64,000 nt of DNA from Rhodoferax fermentans (lineage in GTDB: Bacteria; Pseudomonadota; Gammaproteobacteria; Burkholderiales; Burkholderiaceae_C), in the NCBI RefSeq assembly GCF_002017865.1, contig NZ_MTJN01000002.1:2294001-2358000 (forward strand). Direction: 5' to 3'. Shown piece by piece: positions 17,743 to 26,720 of the stretch. A program made the translations under genes and the position numbers. Each line of letters opens with the position of its first letter. Position 1 is the stretch's first letter. A model generated the notes under the pieces. That model was not told where the DNA came from. It saw only the letters and a program-made list of their open reading frames with translations, and searched no databases.

Positions 17743-19038
17743 ATGTCTGAATCCTGGAAATTTGAAACCAAATCGGTCCACGCGGGTTATTCACCTGACC
17801 CCACCACCAAGGCGGTGGCGGTGCCGATTTACCAGACCGCGGCCTACGCTTTTGACAGCGCGCAGCATGGCGCCGACCTGTTTGACCTGAAGGTGCCGGG
17901 CAACATCTACACCCGCATCATGAACCCGACCAACGATGTGCTGGAACAGCGCCTGGCCGCGCTCGAAGGTGGTTTGGCCGCGCTGGTGCTGGCGTCCGGC
18001 CAGGCGGCGGTGACCTACTCCATCCAGACCATTGCCGAGGCCGGTGACAACATCATTGCCAGCAGCGCCTTGTACGGCGGCACCTACAACCTGTTTGCCC
18101 ACACCTTGCCACTCTCGGGCATCACCACGCGTTTTGCCGACCCGCGCAACCTGGCCAGTTTCGAGGGCCTGTTTGACGACAAGACCAAGGCGGTGTTCAT
18201 CGAGTCCATCAGCAACCCGCAAGGTGCGGTGACCGACATCGCCGCCATTGCCGAGATCGCCCACCGCCATGGTGTGCCGCTGATTGTGGACAACACGGTG
18301 GCCAGCCCTTACCTGCTGCGCCCGTTTGAACACGGCGCCGACATCGTGGTGCATTCGCTCACCAAGTACCTCGGCGGTCATGGCACCAGCATTGGCGGCG
18401 CGATTGTGGACTCGGGCAAGTTCCCGTGGGCTGAGCACAAGGCCCGCTTCAAACGCCTGAACGAGCCCGACGCCAGCTACCACGGTGTGGTCTACACCGA
18501 GGCCCTGGGCGCTGCAGCCTACATCGGCCGTGCCCGTGTGGTGCCCTTGCGCAACACCGGTGCCGCGTTGTCGCCGTTCAACGCGTTCCTGATACTGCAA
18601 GGCATTGAAACCCTGGCCTTGCGCATGGACCGCATCAACGACAACACGCTCAAGGTGGCGCAGTTCCTCCAAAACCACGCCAAGGTGGCCTGGGTCAGCT
18701 ACGCCGCGTTGCCCAGCCACCCTGATTACGCCCTGACCCAGAAATACCTGGCTGGCAAGGCCTCTGGCTTGCTGACCTTTGGTGTCAAGTCGGCGCCAGG
18801 TGAAGGCCGCAAGGCAGGTGCAGCGTTCCTGGATGCGCTGAACCTGTTCACTCGACTGGTCAACATTGGCGATGCCAAGTCCCTGGCCACCCACCCGGCC
18901 TCCACCACGCACCGCCAGTTGTCCCCCGCAGAACTGATCAAGGCCGGTGTGCCCGAAGACGCGGTGCGCCTGTCGGTGGGTATCGAGCACATCGACGACC
19001 TGCTGGTCGACCTGCAGTCGGCGCTGGCCGCTGTTTGA
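17743..19038 (+). CDS. metY: O-acetylhomoserine sulfhydrylase
   Basis: PLP enzyme that makes homocysteine from O-acetylhomoserine and sulfide (431 aa), the direct sulfhydrylation route to methionine. PLP lysine is Lys208 in HSLTKYLGGHGTSIGG; YTRIMNPTNDVLEQRLAALEGG split at the usual positions, SGQAAVTYSI and ETLALRMDR are also typical. The start at 17743 follows AAGGAGC; a longer frame from 17584 overlaps metQ and is not used. Length and motifs fit MetY rather than cystathionine enzymes. Together with metNIQ it forms a methionine supply block. Confidence 0.92.
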   Translation: MSESWKFETKSVHAGYSPDPTTKAVAVPIYQTAAYAFDSAQHGADLFDLKVPGNIYTRIMNPTNDVLEQRLAALEGGLAALVLASGQAAVTYSIQTIAEAGDNIIASSALYGGTYNLFAHTLPLSGITTRFADPRNLASFEGLFDDKTKAVFIESISNPQGAVTDIAAIAEIAHRHGVPLIVDNTVASPYLLRPFEHGADIVVHSLTKYLGGHGTSIGGAIVDSGKFPWAEHKARFKRLNEPDASYHGVVYTEALGAAAYIGRARVVPLRNTGAALSPFNAFLILQGIETLALRMDRINDNTLKVAQFLQNHAKVAWVSYAALPSHPDYALTQKYLAGKASGLLTFGVKSAPGEGRKAGAAFLDALNLFTRLVNIGDAKSLATHPASTTHRQLSPAELIKAGVPEDAVRLSVGIEHIDDLLVDLQSALAAV

Positions 19039-19133
19039 GCATCGGCAGGACAGGCCGCAACAGACACAGCAGCCCACTGGCGGGCTGTGCTGGCGCGGCC
19101 TGGCCTGCGTAGCGGGTGTGTGGTGTGACAAGC

Positions 19134-19865
19134 ATGTCTGAATCGGTGGATTGGCTGGCAGACGGCTGCCCCTACAGCCACCGTTTTCAGGACAGATACC
19201 ACTCCTGTACCGGTGGCCTGGTGCAGGCGCAGGGTGTTTTTTTGCGCGGCTGTGGTTTGCCACAGGGCTGGCACGGGCGGGACCACTTCACCGTGCTGGA
19301 AACCGGCTTTGGCCTGGGCCAGAACTTTCTGGCCACCTGGGCGGCGTGGTTGGCCGACCCGCAGCGCTGCAAACACCTGCACTTTGTCTCGGTAGAGGCC
19401 TACCCGGTGGCGGCTGCCGACTTGGTCCGTGCTGCGCAGGCGGCTGAGGCGGGACTGAGGGATCTGCACACCCCGATTGCGCCGCTGGCTGAAGAGCTTG
19501 CCAGTGTCTGGCAGAACCTGTCACCCGGCGTCCATCACTTTGATTTTTCACAAGGCCGGGTGCAGTTGACACTGGCTGTGGGTGATGTGGCCCAGATGTT
19601 GCCGCAGCTGGATGGGGTGGCTGACGCGGTGTTTCTTGATGGGTTCAGCCCCAGCATCAACCCGGACATGTGGTCAGCCGCCACCCTGCAGGCGGTGGCT
19701 TTGTTGTGTCGGCCTGGAACAACCCTGGCCACTTACACCATCGCCCGGCGCGTGCGTGACGGCTTAAAGACGGCCGGGTTTTCTGTCAAAAAATGCCCGG
19801 GTCTGCCGCCCAAGCGGGACCGGCTGGAGGCGGTGTTTATTGGCTCGCCTCACTCCGGCACATAA
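19134..19865 (+). CDS. mnmD: tRNA 5-methylaminomethyl-2-thiouridine methyltransferase (MnmD, stand-alone)
   Basis: SAM-dependent methyltransferase acting on the wobble uridine of some tRNAs (final step to mnm5s2U). The 243-aa protein matches the N-terminal half of bifunctional MnmC: RFQDRYHS...GLVQAQGVFL, VLETGFGLGQNFL (SAM motif), FVSVEAYP, and AVFLDGFSPSINPDMW, ending LPPKRDRLEAVF. The FAD-dependent oxidase half of MnmC is absent and no such gene follows. It starts 95 bases after metY and its 3' end overlaps the convergent ccoG by 16 bases. Confidence 0.85.
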   Translation: MSESVDWLADGCPYSHRFQDRYHSCTGGLVQAQGVFLRGCGLPQGWHGRDHFTVLETGFGLGQNFLATWAAWLADPQRCKHLHFVSVEAYPVAAADLVRAAQAAEAGLRDLHTPIAPLAEELASVWQNLSPGVHHFDFSQGRVQLTLAVGDVAQMLPQLDGVADAVFLDGFSPSINPDMWSAATLQAVALLCRPGTTLATYTIARRVRDGLKTAGFSVKKCPGLPPKRDRLEAVFIGSPHSGT

Positions 19866-21292
19866 AACGTGGTTTTCTCGCGCACCTTGACCAGCTCTTC
19901 ATCTGACCCAAGCTGCGTGACCTCCAGCTGGATCGGCAAGGTCTGTCCGGCCAGGCTGCTCGCGTCGGTGAATGGCAGGCGCACACTCAGGGGCACGGTG
20001 CGGGCCTCAACCGGGCCCAATGCCAGCTCCAGCGGTTCACCCAGGGACAAATCGGGGTGACCCAACACAGTCACCCGGTACCGCTGTACTTCTTCGGTGG
20101 CGTTCATGACATGCAAGCGGTAGACGTTTTCCACCGCGCCCCCATTCACCACCCGGGCCATCACACCCCGGTCACGCACCACATCCACGCGCATCGGGCT
20201 GCGCAGCGCGAGACTGCTCACAAAGGCCAGCACCGCTGCCAACAGCAAAGCCGCGTAAATCAGCACCCGTTTGCGCAACACCCGCTTGCGCAAAGTCGGC
20301 TGGTCCCAGCCGTTGGCCAGGCCGTTCTGGGTCGAATAACGGATCAGGCCCTTGGGGTAATTCATCTGCCCCATCACCGCGTCGCACACGTCAATACAGG
20401 CGGCGCAGCCAATGCAGTTGCTTTGTAAACCGTCGCGGATGTCGATGCCGGTCGGGCAGACCTGCACACACAGGGTGCAGTCGACGCAGTCGCCCAGGCC
20501 CAGCGCCTTGGGGTCGGCGCTGCGCGAACGTGCGCCGCGTGACTCGCCACGTGTTGTGTCGTAGCCGATAACCAGGGTGTCGCGGTCCATCATCGCGCCC
20601 TGAAAGCGCGCGTAGGGGCAGGCGTGTTTGCACATCTGCTCACGCAGATAGCCCGCATTGACATAGGTCGCCAGGCCATAAAACCCGACCCAGAACAGCT
20701 CCCACGGGGTCCAGGCCAGGGCCAGAGCTGTCGCGCCCAGGGTCTGGATCGGGGTGAAATAGCCCACAAAGGTGAAACCGGTCCACAGGCTGATCAACAG
20801 CCAGGCCGCTTGTTTGCCGCCCTTGCGCGCCATCTTTTCAGCTGTCCAGGGCATGGCATCGAGCCGTTTGCGGGCGTGGTGGCTGCCTTCCAGGCGCTGC
20901 TCCACCCACAGGAAAATCTCGGTGTAGACCGTTTGCGGGCAGGCAAAACCGCACCAGATGCGCCCGGCCACGGCCGTCACAAAAAACAGCAGCAAGGCAG
21001 CCAGCATCAACAACACCGCCAGGTAAATCAGGTCTTGCGGGTACAAGGCCAGGCCAAACAAGTAGAAGCGCTGCTGCCCCAGGTCAAACAACACCGCTTG
21101 GCGGTCGTTCCAGGACAACCAGGGCAGGCCGTAAAACACCAGCTGGGTCAGCCACACCGCCGCCCAGCGCCAGGCAGCAAAGCGGCCGGTGACGGCACGT
21201 ACATAAATCTTGTTTTTGGCATCCATCACAAACAGGCCGCCCTCGGTGGCGCTGTTTGCAATGGGCAGGATGGGAATGGTCTTTCGTGACAT
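19850..21292 (-). CDS. ccoG: Cytochrome c oxidase accessory protein CcoG
   Basis: Membrane iron-sulfur protein (480 aa, FixG/RdxA family) needed for copper supply to cbb3-type oxidase. About five transmembrane helices; CGFACPQTVYTEIFLWVEQ and CKHACPYARFQGAM motifs, and two 4Fe-4S clusters in CVDCTLCVQVCPTGIDI and CIGCAACIDVCDAVM. The C-terminal region after about 360 is a periplasmic immunoglobulin-like domain. No cco or fix structural genes are next to it here. It is divergent from the MocR-type gene with a 74-base gap, and its end overlaps mnmD. Confidence 0.92.
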   Translation of the reverse strand: MSRKTIPILPIANSATEGGLFVMDAKNKIYVRAVTGRFAAWRWAAVWLTQLVFYGLPWLSWNDRQAVLFDLGQQRFYLFGLALYPQDLIYLAVLLMLAALLLFFVTAVAGRIWCGFACPQTVYTEIFLWVEQRLEGSHHARKRLDAMPWTAEKMARKGGKQAAWLLISLWTGFTFVGYFTPIQTLGATALALAWTPWELFWVGFYGLATYVNAGYLREQMCKHACPYARFQGAMMDRDTLVIGYDTTRGESRGARSRSADPKALGLGDCVDCTLCVQVCPTGIDIRDGLQSNCIGCAACIDVCDAVMGQMNYPKGLIRYSTQNGLANGWDQPTLRKRVLRKRVLIYAALLLAAVLAFVSSLALRSPMRVDVVRDRGVMARVVNGGAVENVYRLHVMNATEEVQRYRVTVLGHPDLSLGEPLELALGPVEARTVPLSVRLPFTDASSLAGQTLPIQLEVTQLGSDEELVKVREKTTFYVPE

Positions 21293-21366
21293 ACATCAAG
21301 GATGCCGCAGACGCATCTGAAATGGTAGATTCAGTTTCTGAGAAAAAAACCATATCAGTTGAGTCC

Positions 21367-22785
21367 ATGAAACGTTACGAACACTATGCCCAGGACATCG
21401 CCCGGCTGATCAAGGCCCAGACCTTGCGCCCCGGTGACCGGTTGCCATCGGTTCGCCAGGCCAGTACCAGCCGCCAGATCAGCCCGGCCACGGTGTTTGC
21501 CGCCTACTACCTGCTCGAAGCGCAGGGTTTGATCGAGGCGCGCGCGCGTTCTGGCTACTACGTCAAGACACAAGCCCAGCCGCTGCAGGCCGAGCCAAGC
21601 ACCGCTCCGCCCGGCACTGACGCCACCCCGGTCAACATCAGTGATCTGGTGTTTGAGGTGCTGGAGTCCACCCGCCAGCCCGATGTGGTGCCGCTGGGTT
21701 CGGCCTTTCCGAGCCCGGCGCTGTTCCCGCTGGACAAACTCGCGCGTTGCCTGACACCCGCGATGCGCCGACTGGAGCCCGAGCGCATGGTGGAAGACCT
21801 GACCCAGGGCAACGAGCGCCTGCGCCGCTTGATTTGCCTGCGTTATGCCAGCCACGGCACCACGCTGGCCATGGACGAGGTGGTGATCACCAACGGTGCG
21901 ATGGAGGCCCTGAACTTATGCCTGCAGGCCGTGACCCAGCCCGGTGATGTGGTGGCCGTGGAGTCGCCCACGTTCTATTCGGCGTTGCAGGCGCTGGAGC
22001 GGCTCAAGTTGCGCGCGGTCGAGGTGGCGACCCACCCGCGCGACGGCATCGATTTGGCCTCGCTGGAGGCGGTGTTGCAGGCCCACCCGGTGAAAGCCTG
22101 CTGGTTCATGCCGAACTTCCAGAACCCGCTGGGCAGCCTGATGCCCGAACCCCGCAAACAGGCGCTGGTCCAATTGTTGGCAGAGCACCAGGTGCCGCTG
22201 ATTGAAGACGACGTTTATGGCGAGCTGTACTTTGGCCTGAACCGCCCACCGCCCGCCAAGGCCTACGACCACCACGGTTTGGTGTTGCACTGCAGTTCGT
22301 TCTCCAAATGTCTGGCGCCGGGCTATCGGGTGGGCTGGGTGGCCGCTGGCCGGTTTGCCCGGCAGGTGCAGCGTCTCAAACTGATGACCACGCTGTCGAG
22401 TGCGATTCCTTCGCAGCTGGCGATCACAGACTACCTGCAAGGCGGCCAGTTTGAGCGCCACTTGCGCCAACTGCGCCTGAGCCTGGCCCAACAACAGGAG
22501 GTCGCCTTGAAGGTGATTGCCGCGCACTTCCCGCCTGGCACCCGAGTCACCCGGCCGCAAGGCGGCTATTTCTTGTGGCTGGAATTGCCACCGCAGGTGG
22601 ATGCCCTGGTGTTACAGCGCCGGGCGCTGGCCGAACACATCAGCATCGCGCCTGGCCACCTGTTTTCTGCTGACCGGCGGTTTTGCCACTGCCTGCGGCT
22701 GAACTACGGCCAGCTCGCCGATGCGCGCTTTGAAGACGCGCTCAAACGGGTTGGCGAGCTGGCGTGTGAGTTGCTGAGCGGTTAA
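21367..22785 (+). CDS. MocR-type regulator (GntR HTH fused to aminotransferase)
   Basis: Predicted PLP-dependent transcription factor of about 472 aa. N-terminal GntR winged helix (IARLIKAQTLRPGDRLPSVR, ATVFAAYYLLEAQGLI) followed by a fold-type I aminotransferase domain with ITNGAMEALNL, FMPNFQNPLGSL, IEDDVYGEL and the PLP lysine in SSFSKCLAPGYRVGW. The start at 21367 matches homologues; the frame extends to 21256. In the divergent gap with ccoG, CTGAA (21317-21321) and TTCAG (21330-21334) form an inverted pair and ATGGT/ACCAT occur, which may be its site. Target genes are unknown; a simple aminotransferase role is the alternative. Confidence 0.85.
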   Translation: MKRYEHYAQDIARLIKAQTLRPGDRLPSVRQASTSRQISPATVFAAYYLLEAQGLIEARARSGYYVKTQAQPLQAEPSTAPPGTDATPVNISDLVFEVLESTRQPDVVPLGSAFPSPALFPLDKLARCLTPAMRRLEPERMVEDLTQGNERLRRLICLRYASHGTTLAMDEVVITNGAMEALNLCLQAVTQPGDVVAVESPTFYSALQALERLKLRAVEVATHPRDGIDLASLEAVLQAHPVKACWFMPNFQNPLGSLMPEPRKQALVQLLAEHQVPLIEDDVYGELYFGLNRPPPAKAYDHHGLVLHCSSFSKCLAPGYRVGWVAAGRFARQVQRLKLMTTLSSAIPSQLAITDYLQGGQFERHLRQLRLSLAQQQEVALKVIAAHFPPGTRVTRPQGGYFLWLELPPQVDALVLQRRALAEHISIAPGHLFSADRRFCHCLRLNYGQLADARFEDALKRVGELACELLSG

Positions 22786-22814
22786 GCAGCAAGCCTGTTC
22801 TGCTACAACAGGCA

Positions 22815-22850
22815 TAGCTACTAGCCCAGCATGCAAAAGGGCTGGAAGTC
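22815..22850 (+). repeat. Intergenic AGCCCTT-type repeat, copy 3 (diverged)
   Basis: TAGCTACTAGCCCAGCATGC followed by AAAAGGGCTGGAAGTC. The outer parts match the family and the loop differs. Confidence 0.65.
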
Positions 22851-22931
22851 AAAATTATGCATAACGTGCAGGGCGACGCTGGTTCCACCTTGAGCCTCTT
22901 CTTGCCTGCCCGGTGTCGCCGCCAGATGGGC

Positions 22932-22962
22932 AAGGGGGCCAGCACAAGCGCTGACCCCCCTT
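22932..22962. terminator. Hairpin between convergent genes
   Basis: AAGGGGGCCAGC (22932-22943) pairs with GCTGACCCCCCTT (22950-22962), with one internal mismatch. It lies between the MocR gene and the membrane protein gene and may stop transcription from either side. Confidence 0.5.
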
Positions 22963-22976
22963 GTCACCAAGACCGC

Positions 22977-23495
22977 TCAGTGGTTCATGCCGGGCATGTT
23001 GCCCATGTCATGCACTGCGGGTGCCACCTGCTGCATCAGCAGCGACGGATCCAGCATGCCAAAGATCATGGCCACGTGCGCCACCACGAGGAAGATCGCG
23101 ACAAAGGTGGCGTGTAACTTGAGCTTGCCCTCCTCTGTGCGTCCTTTGCCGATCAGCCCCAGGTCAAGCAAGGCCAGGCCCAGCAGCGGCACGATGCCCG
23201 ACAGGTAAAACCCCACGGCAATCACGTCTGCCGCACCACGCCAGCCACCCGAGGTGGTCAGCGGGATCACGGCGGTGGCCATCAGGTAGACAAACACGCC
23301 ACAAAAATACACACCGCCCACAATGCTGGCGCTGCGATTGATTTTGCGCACGCCGCCGTGGAATTGGCGAGAGAAAAGGATGTACAGCTCGGTGATGGCC
23401 ACGGTTTCGGCCAGGATGACCGGGATGGCCATAAACAGGATCAGGTTCCAGGGCTGGTTTTGCGCCAGCAACTCCATGTAATGCGTCATAGACAC
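22977..23495 (-). CDS. Integral membrane protein, possibly DUF6803 family
   Basis: About 172 aa with four to five hydrophobic helices: LILFMAIPVILAETVAI, ASIVGGVYFCGVFVYLMATAVI, DVIAVGFYLSGIVPLLGLALL and ATFVAIFLVVAHVAMIFGML. It ends in a Met/His-rich tail (MQQVAPAVHDMGNMPGMNH), which suggests metal contact, probably copper, though this is inference. Start taken at the GTG at 23495, with GGAG eight bases upstream; an ATG at 23489 is possible. It follows a cysteine-rich secreted protein gene by 76 bases on the same strand. Function unknown. Confidence 0.6.
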   Translation of the reverse strand: MSMTHYMELLAQNQPWNLILFMAIPVILAETVAITELYILFSRQFHGGVRKINRSASIVGGVYFCGVFVYLMATAVIPLTTSGGWRGAADVIAVGFYLSGIVPLLGLALLDLGLIGKGRTEEGKLKLHATFVAIFLVVAHVAMIFGMLDPSLLMQQVAPAVHDMGNMPGMNH

Positions 23496-23571
23496 GATGA
23501 ATTCTCCAAATGTGAACGAGTGAAACGACCACCCTGCAGCATGCAAGGAGGTCACAGCAAGAACAGGAGAA

Positions 23572-23940
23572 TCAGACGCGAGGGGGTTTGAGTTCGGGCG
23601 CGGCAACTTGGCTGGCCATCGGCGCAGCCGTCCAGTTCGGCAGGGCCATAGCGCTTGAGATCGCCACAACGCTGCTCAGGGGTCTGGCCAAACCCACACA
23701 CAGGCAGGCACACACCGCACAGCTGGTGCAACTGGAGCAGTTGGAGGTTTCAGTGTTGCAGGGCGCCTGCGTGTCAGCTGAACCAGCCACTGCCTGCAAG
23801 TCCGCCACGGGTATCGCAGCCGAGTGGTGTGACGCCGCAGAAACGCTGGGCGAGGACATTGGCTCACACGCCCGAGCTGACGCCGCCACCAGCACAAACA
23901 GGGTGACAAAAACAAACAGCAGTCTGGTGCAAAACGACAT
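23572..23940 (-). CDS. Small cysteine-rich secreted or membrane protein
   Basis: A 122-aa protein of unknown function. An N-terminal signal sequence (LLFVFVTLFVLVAASARA, cleavage near ACE) is followed by a Ser/Ala region and a dense cysteine block, CNTETSNCSSCTSCAVCACLC, which runs into a hydrophobic stretch. Eight cysteines within about 25 residues suggest metal binding. With the Met/His-tailed membrane protein downstream it may form a metal-handling pair. The block could also be part of a second membrane helix. Not recognised as a named family. Confidence 0.55.
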   Translation of the reverse strand: MSFCTRLLFVFVTLFVLVAASARACEPMSSPSVSAASHHSAAIPVADLQAVAGSADTQAPCNTETSNCSSCTSCAVCACLCVGLARPLSSVVAISSAMALPNWTAAPMASQVAAPELKPPRV

Positions 23941-24120
23941 GCGGGCGGTGTTCAGAAGGAGCGCTCATTGTAGGAGGGCGCTGCCAAAGAGCGGCCGACC
24001 AAGCTTTTGATATGTCGGAATCCAGATAAGCAAATAGAAATTAAGTCGTTTGTGTTTGAACCGAGCCCTCTCACAATGCGGCCTTGTTTCGTTCTTAACC
24101 TTCATCAAGCACCGCACATC

Positions 24121-24678
24121 ATGGTCCCGATCGTCATCGTCCCTGGCTGGCAAGACTCGCCACCCGGCCACTGGCAAAGCCTCTGGGCAGCGCAGTTGCC
24201 GGGTGCGGTGCGGGTGCAGCAGGACGACTGGCACACACCTTCGCGTGAAGCCTGGGTGGCGTCGATCAGCCGCACCATCCTGGCGCAAGACCGACCCGTG
24301 GTGGTGGTGGCGCACAGCCTGGGTTGTATCGCCGTCACCCATTTGCCAACTGAGGTGACGGCCCACATCCAGGGCGCCTTGTTGGTGGCCCCGGCCGACC
24401 CCGAGCGCCGGGGGGTGCTGGCTGACTTTGCCCCGGTGCCTTACCAGCGCCTGCCTTACAGCAGCATCTTGGTGGCCAGCAACACCGACCCGTTCTGCCC
24501 GGTGCGCACCGCTGGTGCTTATGCCCGTGCCTGGGGCAGTGAATTTGTTCGGCTGCAAAATGCCGGCCACATCAACCTGGACGCGGGCTTTGGCCCCTGG
24601 CCACTGGGGCTGGCGCTGCTGCAGTCACTGATCATCGAGGCCGACAGCCAGACACCGCCGGTGGCTGTAGCCGCCTGA
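24121..24678 (+). CDS. RBBP9/YdeN-type serine hydrolase
   Basis: Small alpha/beta hydrolase (185 aa) of the Ser_hydrolase family. IVIVPGWQDSPPGHWQSLW at the N-terminus, nucleophile in VVAHSLGC, acid in NTDPFCP and histidine in NAGHINLDAGFGPWP form the triad. No signal peptide from the ATG at 24121, the start that fits homologues. Natural substrates of the family are unclear. It precedes the sulfate transporter genes by 50 bases on the same strand, but no functional link is evident. Confidence 0.85.
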   Translation: MVPIVIVPGWQDSPPGHWQSLWAAQLPGAVRVQQDDWHTPSREAWVASISRTILAQDRPVVVVAHSLGCIAVTHLPTEVTAHIQGALLVAPADPERRGVLADFAPVPYQRLPYSSILVASNTDPFCPVRTAGAYARAWGSEFVRLQNAGHINLDAGFGPWPLGLALLQSLIIEADSQTPPVAVAA

Positions 24679-24728
24679 TACCTATCACAAGCCTTTTGAT
24701 ATCACCTCTTTTTCTGCCAAGGACACCC

Positions 24729-25730
24729 ATGAAATTTAAACAAAATATCACTCTAGCCCTTGCGGCCATTGGGCTGACAGCTACAACTTTTGTGTCTGCA
24801 CAGACCACCTTGTTGAACGCCTCCTACGATGTGGCGCGCGAGTTCTACAAGGACTACAACACCGCTTTTGTCGCCAACTACAAAAAAACCACCGGCAAGG
24901 ACGTCAAGATTGACCAGTCGCATGGCGGCTCCAGCGCCCAGGCGCGTGCGGTGAATGACGGGCTCGACGCCGATGTGGTCACCATGAACACGACCACCGA
25001 TGTGGATTTCCTGGCCAGCAGCGGCATCGTGGCCAAGGACTGGGCCAAACGCTTCCCGCACAACGCAGCACCGACCTCGTCAACCATGTTGTTCCTGACG
25101 CGCAACGGCAACCCCAAAGGCATCAAGGACTGGAACGACCTGGTCAAACCCGATGTGAAGGTGATTGTGGTCAACCCCAAAACCGGTGGCAACGGCCGCA
25201 TGGCCTACCTGGCGGCCTGGGGTTATGTGCGCAAGACCGGTGGCACCGATGCACAGGCAGCCGAGTTTGTGGGCAAGTTGTTCAAGAACGTGCCGGTGTT
25301 GGCCAAGGGTGGGCGTGATGCGACCACCATCTTTTTGCAACGCAATATCGGTGACGTGTTGATCACGTTTGAATCGGAAGTGGTGTCGGTGGACCGCGAG
25401 TTTGGCGCGGGCAAGGTCGATGCCATCCACCCCTCGGTCAGCATCATTGCGGAGAACCCGGTCGCGGTGGTGGAGCGCAGCGTGGCCAAAAAAGGCACGG
25501 CTGAGCTGGCCAAGGCCTATCTGACGTACCTGTACTCCGACGAAGCTCAGGAGATTGCCGCCAAACACGGTATTCGCCCGAGCAACCCCAAGATCCTGGC
25601 CAAGTACAGCAGCACCTTCAAGCCGATCCAGCTGTTTGCGGTGAGTGATTACTTTGGTTCGTTGACCGAAGCGCAAAAAGTGCACTTCAACGACGGTGGC
25701 CAGTTCGACAAGCTTTACACCGTCAAGTAA
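24729..25730 (+). CDS. sbp: Sulfate/thiosulfate-binding periplasmic protein
   Basis: Periplasmic binding component of the sulfate ABC importer (333 aa). After the signal peptide (cleavage after VSA, before QTTLLN) the family motifs follow: LNASYDVAREFYKDYN, QSHGGSSAQARAVNDGLDADVVT, VNPKTGGNGRMAYLAAWGY, GGRDATTIFLQRNIGDVLIT and AVSDYFGSLTEAQKVHFNDG. Start at 24729 follows AAGGA. The hydrophobic core of the signal peptide is encoded by a sequence that matches the AGCCCTT intergenic repeat over 33 gap-free bases (24751-24783). It heads a cysTWA operon. Confidence 0.93.
   Translation: MKFKQNITLALAAIGLTATTFVSAQTTLLNASYDVAREFYKDYNTAFVANYKKTTGKDVKIDQSHGGSSAQARAVNDGLDADVVTMNTTTDVDFLASSGIVAKDWAKRFPHNAAPTSSTMLFLTRNGNPKGIKDWNDLVKPDVKVIVVNPKTGGNGRMAYLAAWGYVRKTGGTDAQAAEFVGKLFKNVPVLAKGGRDATTIFLQRNIGDVLITFESEVVSVDREFGAGKVDAIHPSVSIIAENPVAVVERSVAKKGTAELAKAYLTYLYSDEAQEIAAKHGIRPSNPKILAKYSSTFKPIQLFAVSDYFGSLTEAQKVHFNDGGQFDKLYTVK
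24751..24783 (-). repeat. AGCCCTT-type repeat embedded in sbp signal peptide
   Basis: CTCTAGCCCTT, then nine variable bases, GGGCT, two bases, CAGCTA. Aligned without gaps to the intergenic copy at 56265-56297, it matches at all 11 first bases, GGGCT and CAGCTA. It codes for residues about 8-19 of Sbp. Confidence 0.6.
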
Positions 25731-25838
25731 ACCGCCTTTTCTGATCTGTGCCACTGGTCAGTCCGCGCAAAGTGCGGTCTGGCCGGGCCAGCCTGGCTTA
25801 CATGACGGCGGGCAGGATCAGCATGCACTGGACACCCC

Positions 25839-26720
25839 ATGACCACCGCAACCATACCCATCTCGCCCCAAGCGCTGGCCGGAACGGGCAAGCGCCCGGC
25901 CAGACGCGTGCTGCCGGGCTTTAACCTGACGCTGGGCTACACGCTGTTTTACCTGAGCCTGATTGTGCTGATCCCGCTGTCGGCCTTGTTGTTCAAGACC
26001 TTCACTCTGACCTGGGCCGAGTTCTGGACCGCAGTGGCCAGCCCGCGCGTGTTGGCCGCCTATCGGCTGACCTTTGGTGCCTCGTTCCTGGCGGCGCTTT
26101 TTAATGTGTTTGCCGGGCTGCTGCTGGCATGGGTGCTGGTGCGTTACGACTTTTGGGGCAAAAAGATCATCGACGCGCTGGTGGATCTGCCCTTTGCGTT
26201 GCCCACCGCCGTGGCGGGCATCTCGTTGACCGCCCTGCTGGCGGGCAATGGCTGGGTTGGCCAGTATCTGGAGCCACTGGGCATCCAGCTGGCGTTCAAC
26301 GCCAATGGCGTGGTGATTGCGCTGATTTTCATCAGCCTGCCGTTTGTGGTGCGCACGGTACAGCCGGTGCTCGAAGACGCAGAAAAAGAACTCGAAGAAG
26401 CCGCCACCTGCCTCGGTGCCTCACGTTTCCAGACCTTTCGGTATGTGATTTTTCCGGGCATTGCGCCCGCGTTGTTGACCGGTTTTGCCATGGCTTTTGC
26501 GCGGGCGGTGGGTGAATACGGCTCGGTGATTTTTATCGCTGGCAACATGCCCATGGTGTCCGAGATCACCCCGCTGATCATCATCGGCAAGCTGGAGCAA
26601 TACGACTACGCTGGTGCCACCGCTGTGGCTACGGTGATGCTGGGTATCTCCTTTGTGCTGTTGCTGGTCATCAATGGCCTGCAAAGCTGGCAGCGCCGCC
26701 GCGCCGGAGGCAAGACATGA
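25839..26720 (+). CDS. cysT: Sulfate ABC transporter permease CysT
   Basis: First of two inner-membrane permeases of the sulfate/thiosulfate importer (293 aa, about six helices). Typical motifs are [39 protein letters not shown], the EAA loop [20 protein letters not shown] and [19 protein letters not shown]. An N-terminal cytosolic extension of about 28 residues (Pro/Arg/Lys-rich) precedes the first helix. Its stop overlaps the cysW start (ATGA). A short hairpin CCGC...GCGG lies in the 108-base gap from sbp. Confidence 0.93.
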   Translation: MTTATIPISPQALAGTGKRPARRVLPGFNLTLGYTLFYLSLIVLIPLSALLFKTFTLTWAEFWTAVASPRVLAAYRLTFGASFLAALFNVFAGLLLAWVLVRYDFWGKKIIDALVDLPFALPTAVAGISLTALLAGNGWVGQYLEPLGIQLAFNANGVVIALIFISLPFVVRTVQPVLEDAEKELEEAATCLGASRFQTFRYVIFPGIAPALLTGFAMAFARAVGEYGSVIFIAGNMPMVSEITPLIIIGKLEQYDYAGATAVATVMLGISFVLLLVINGLQSWQRRRAGGKT

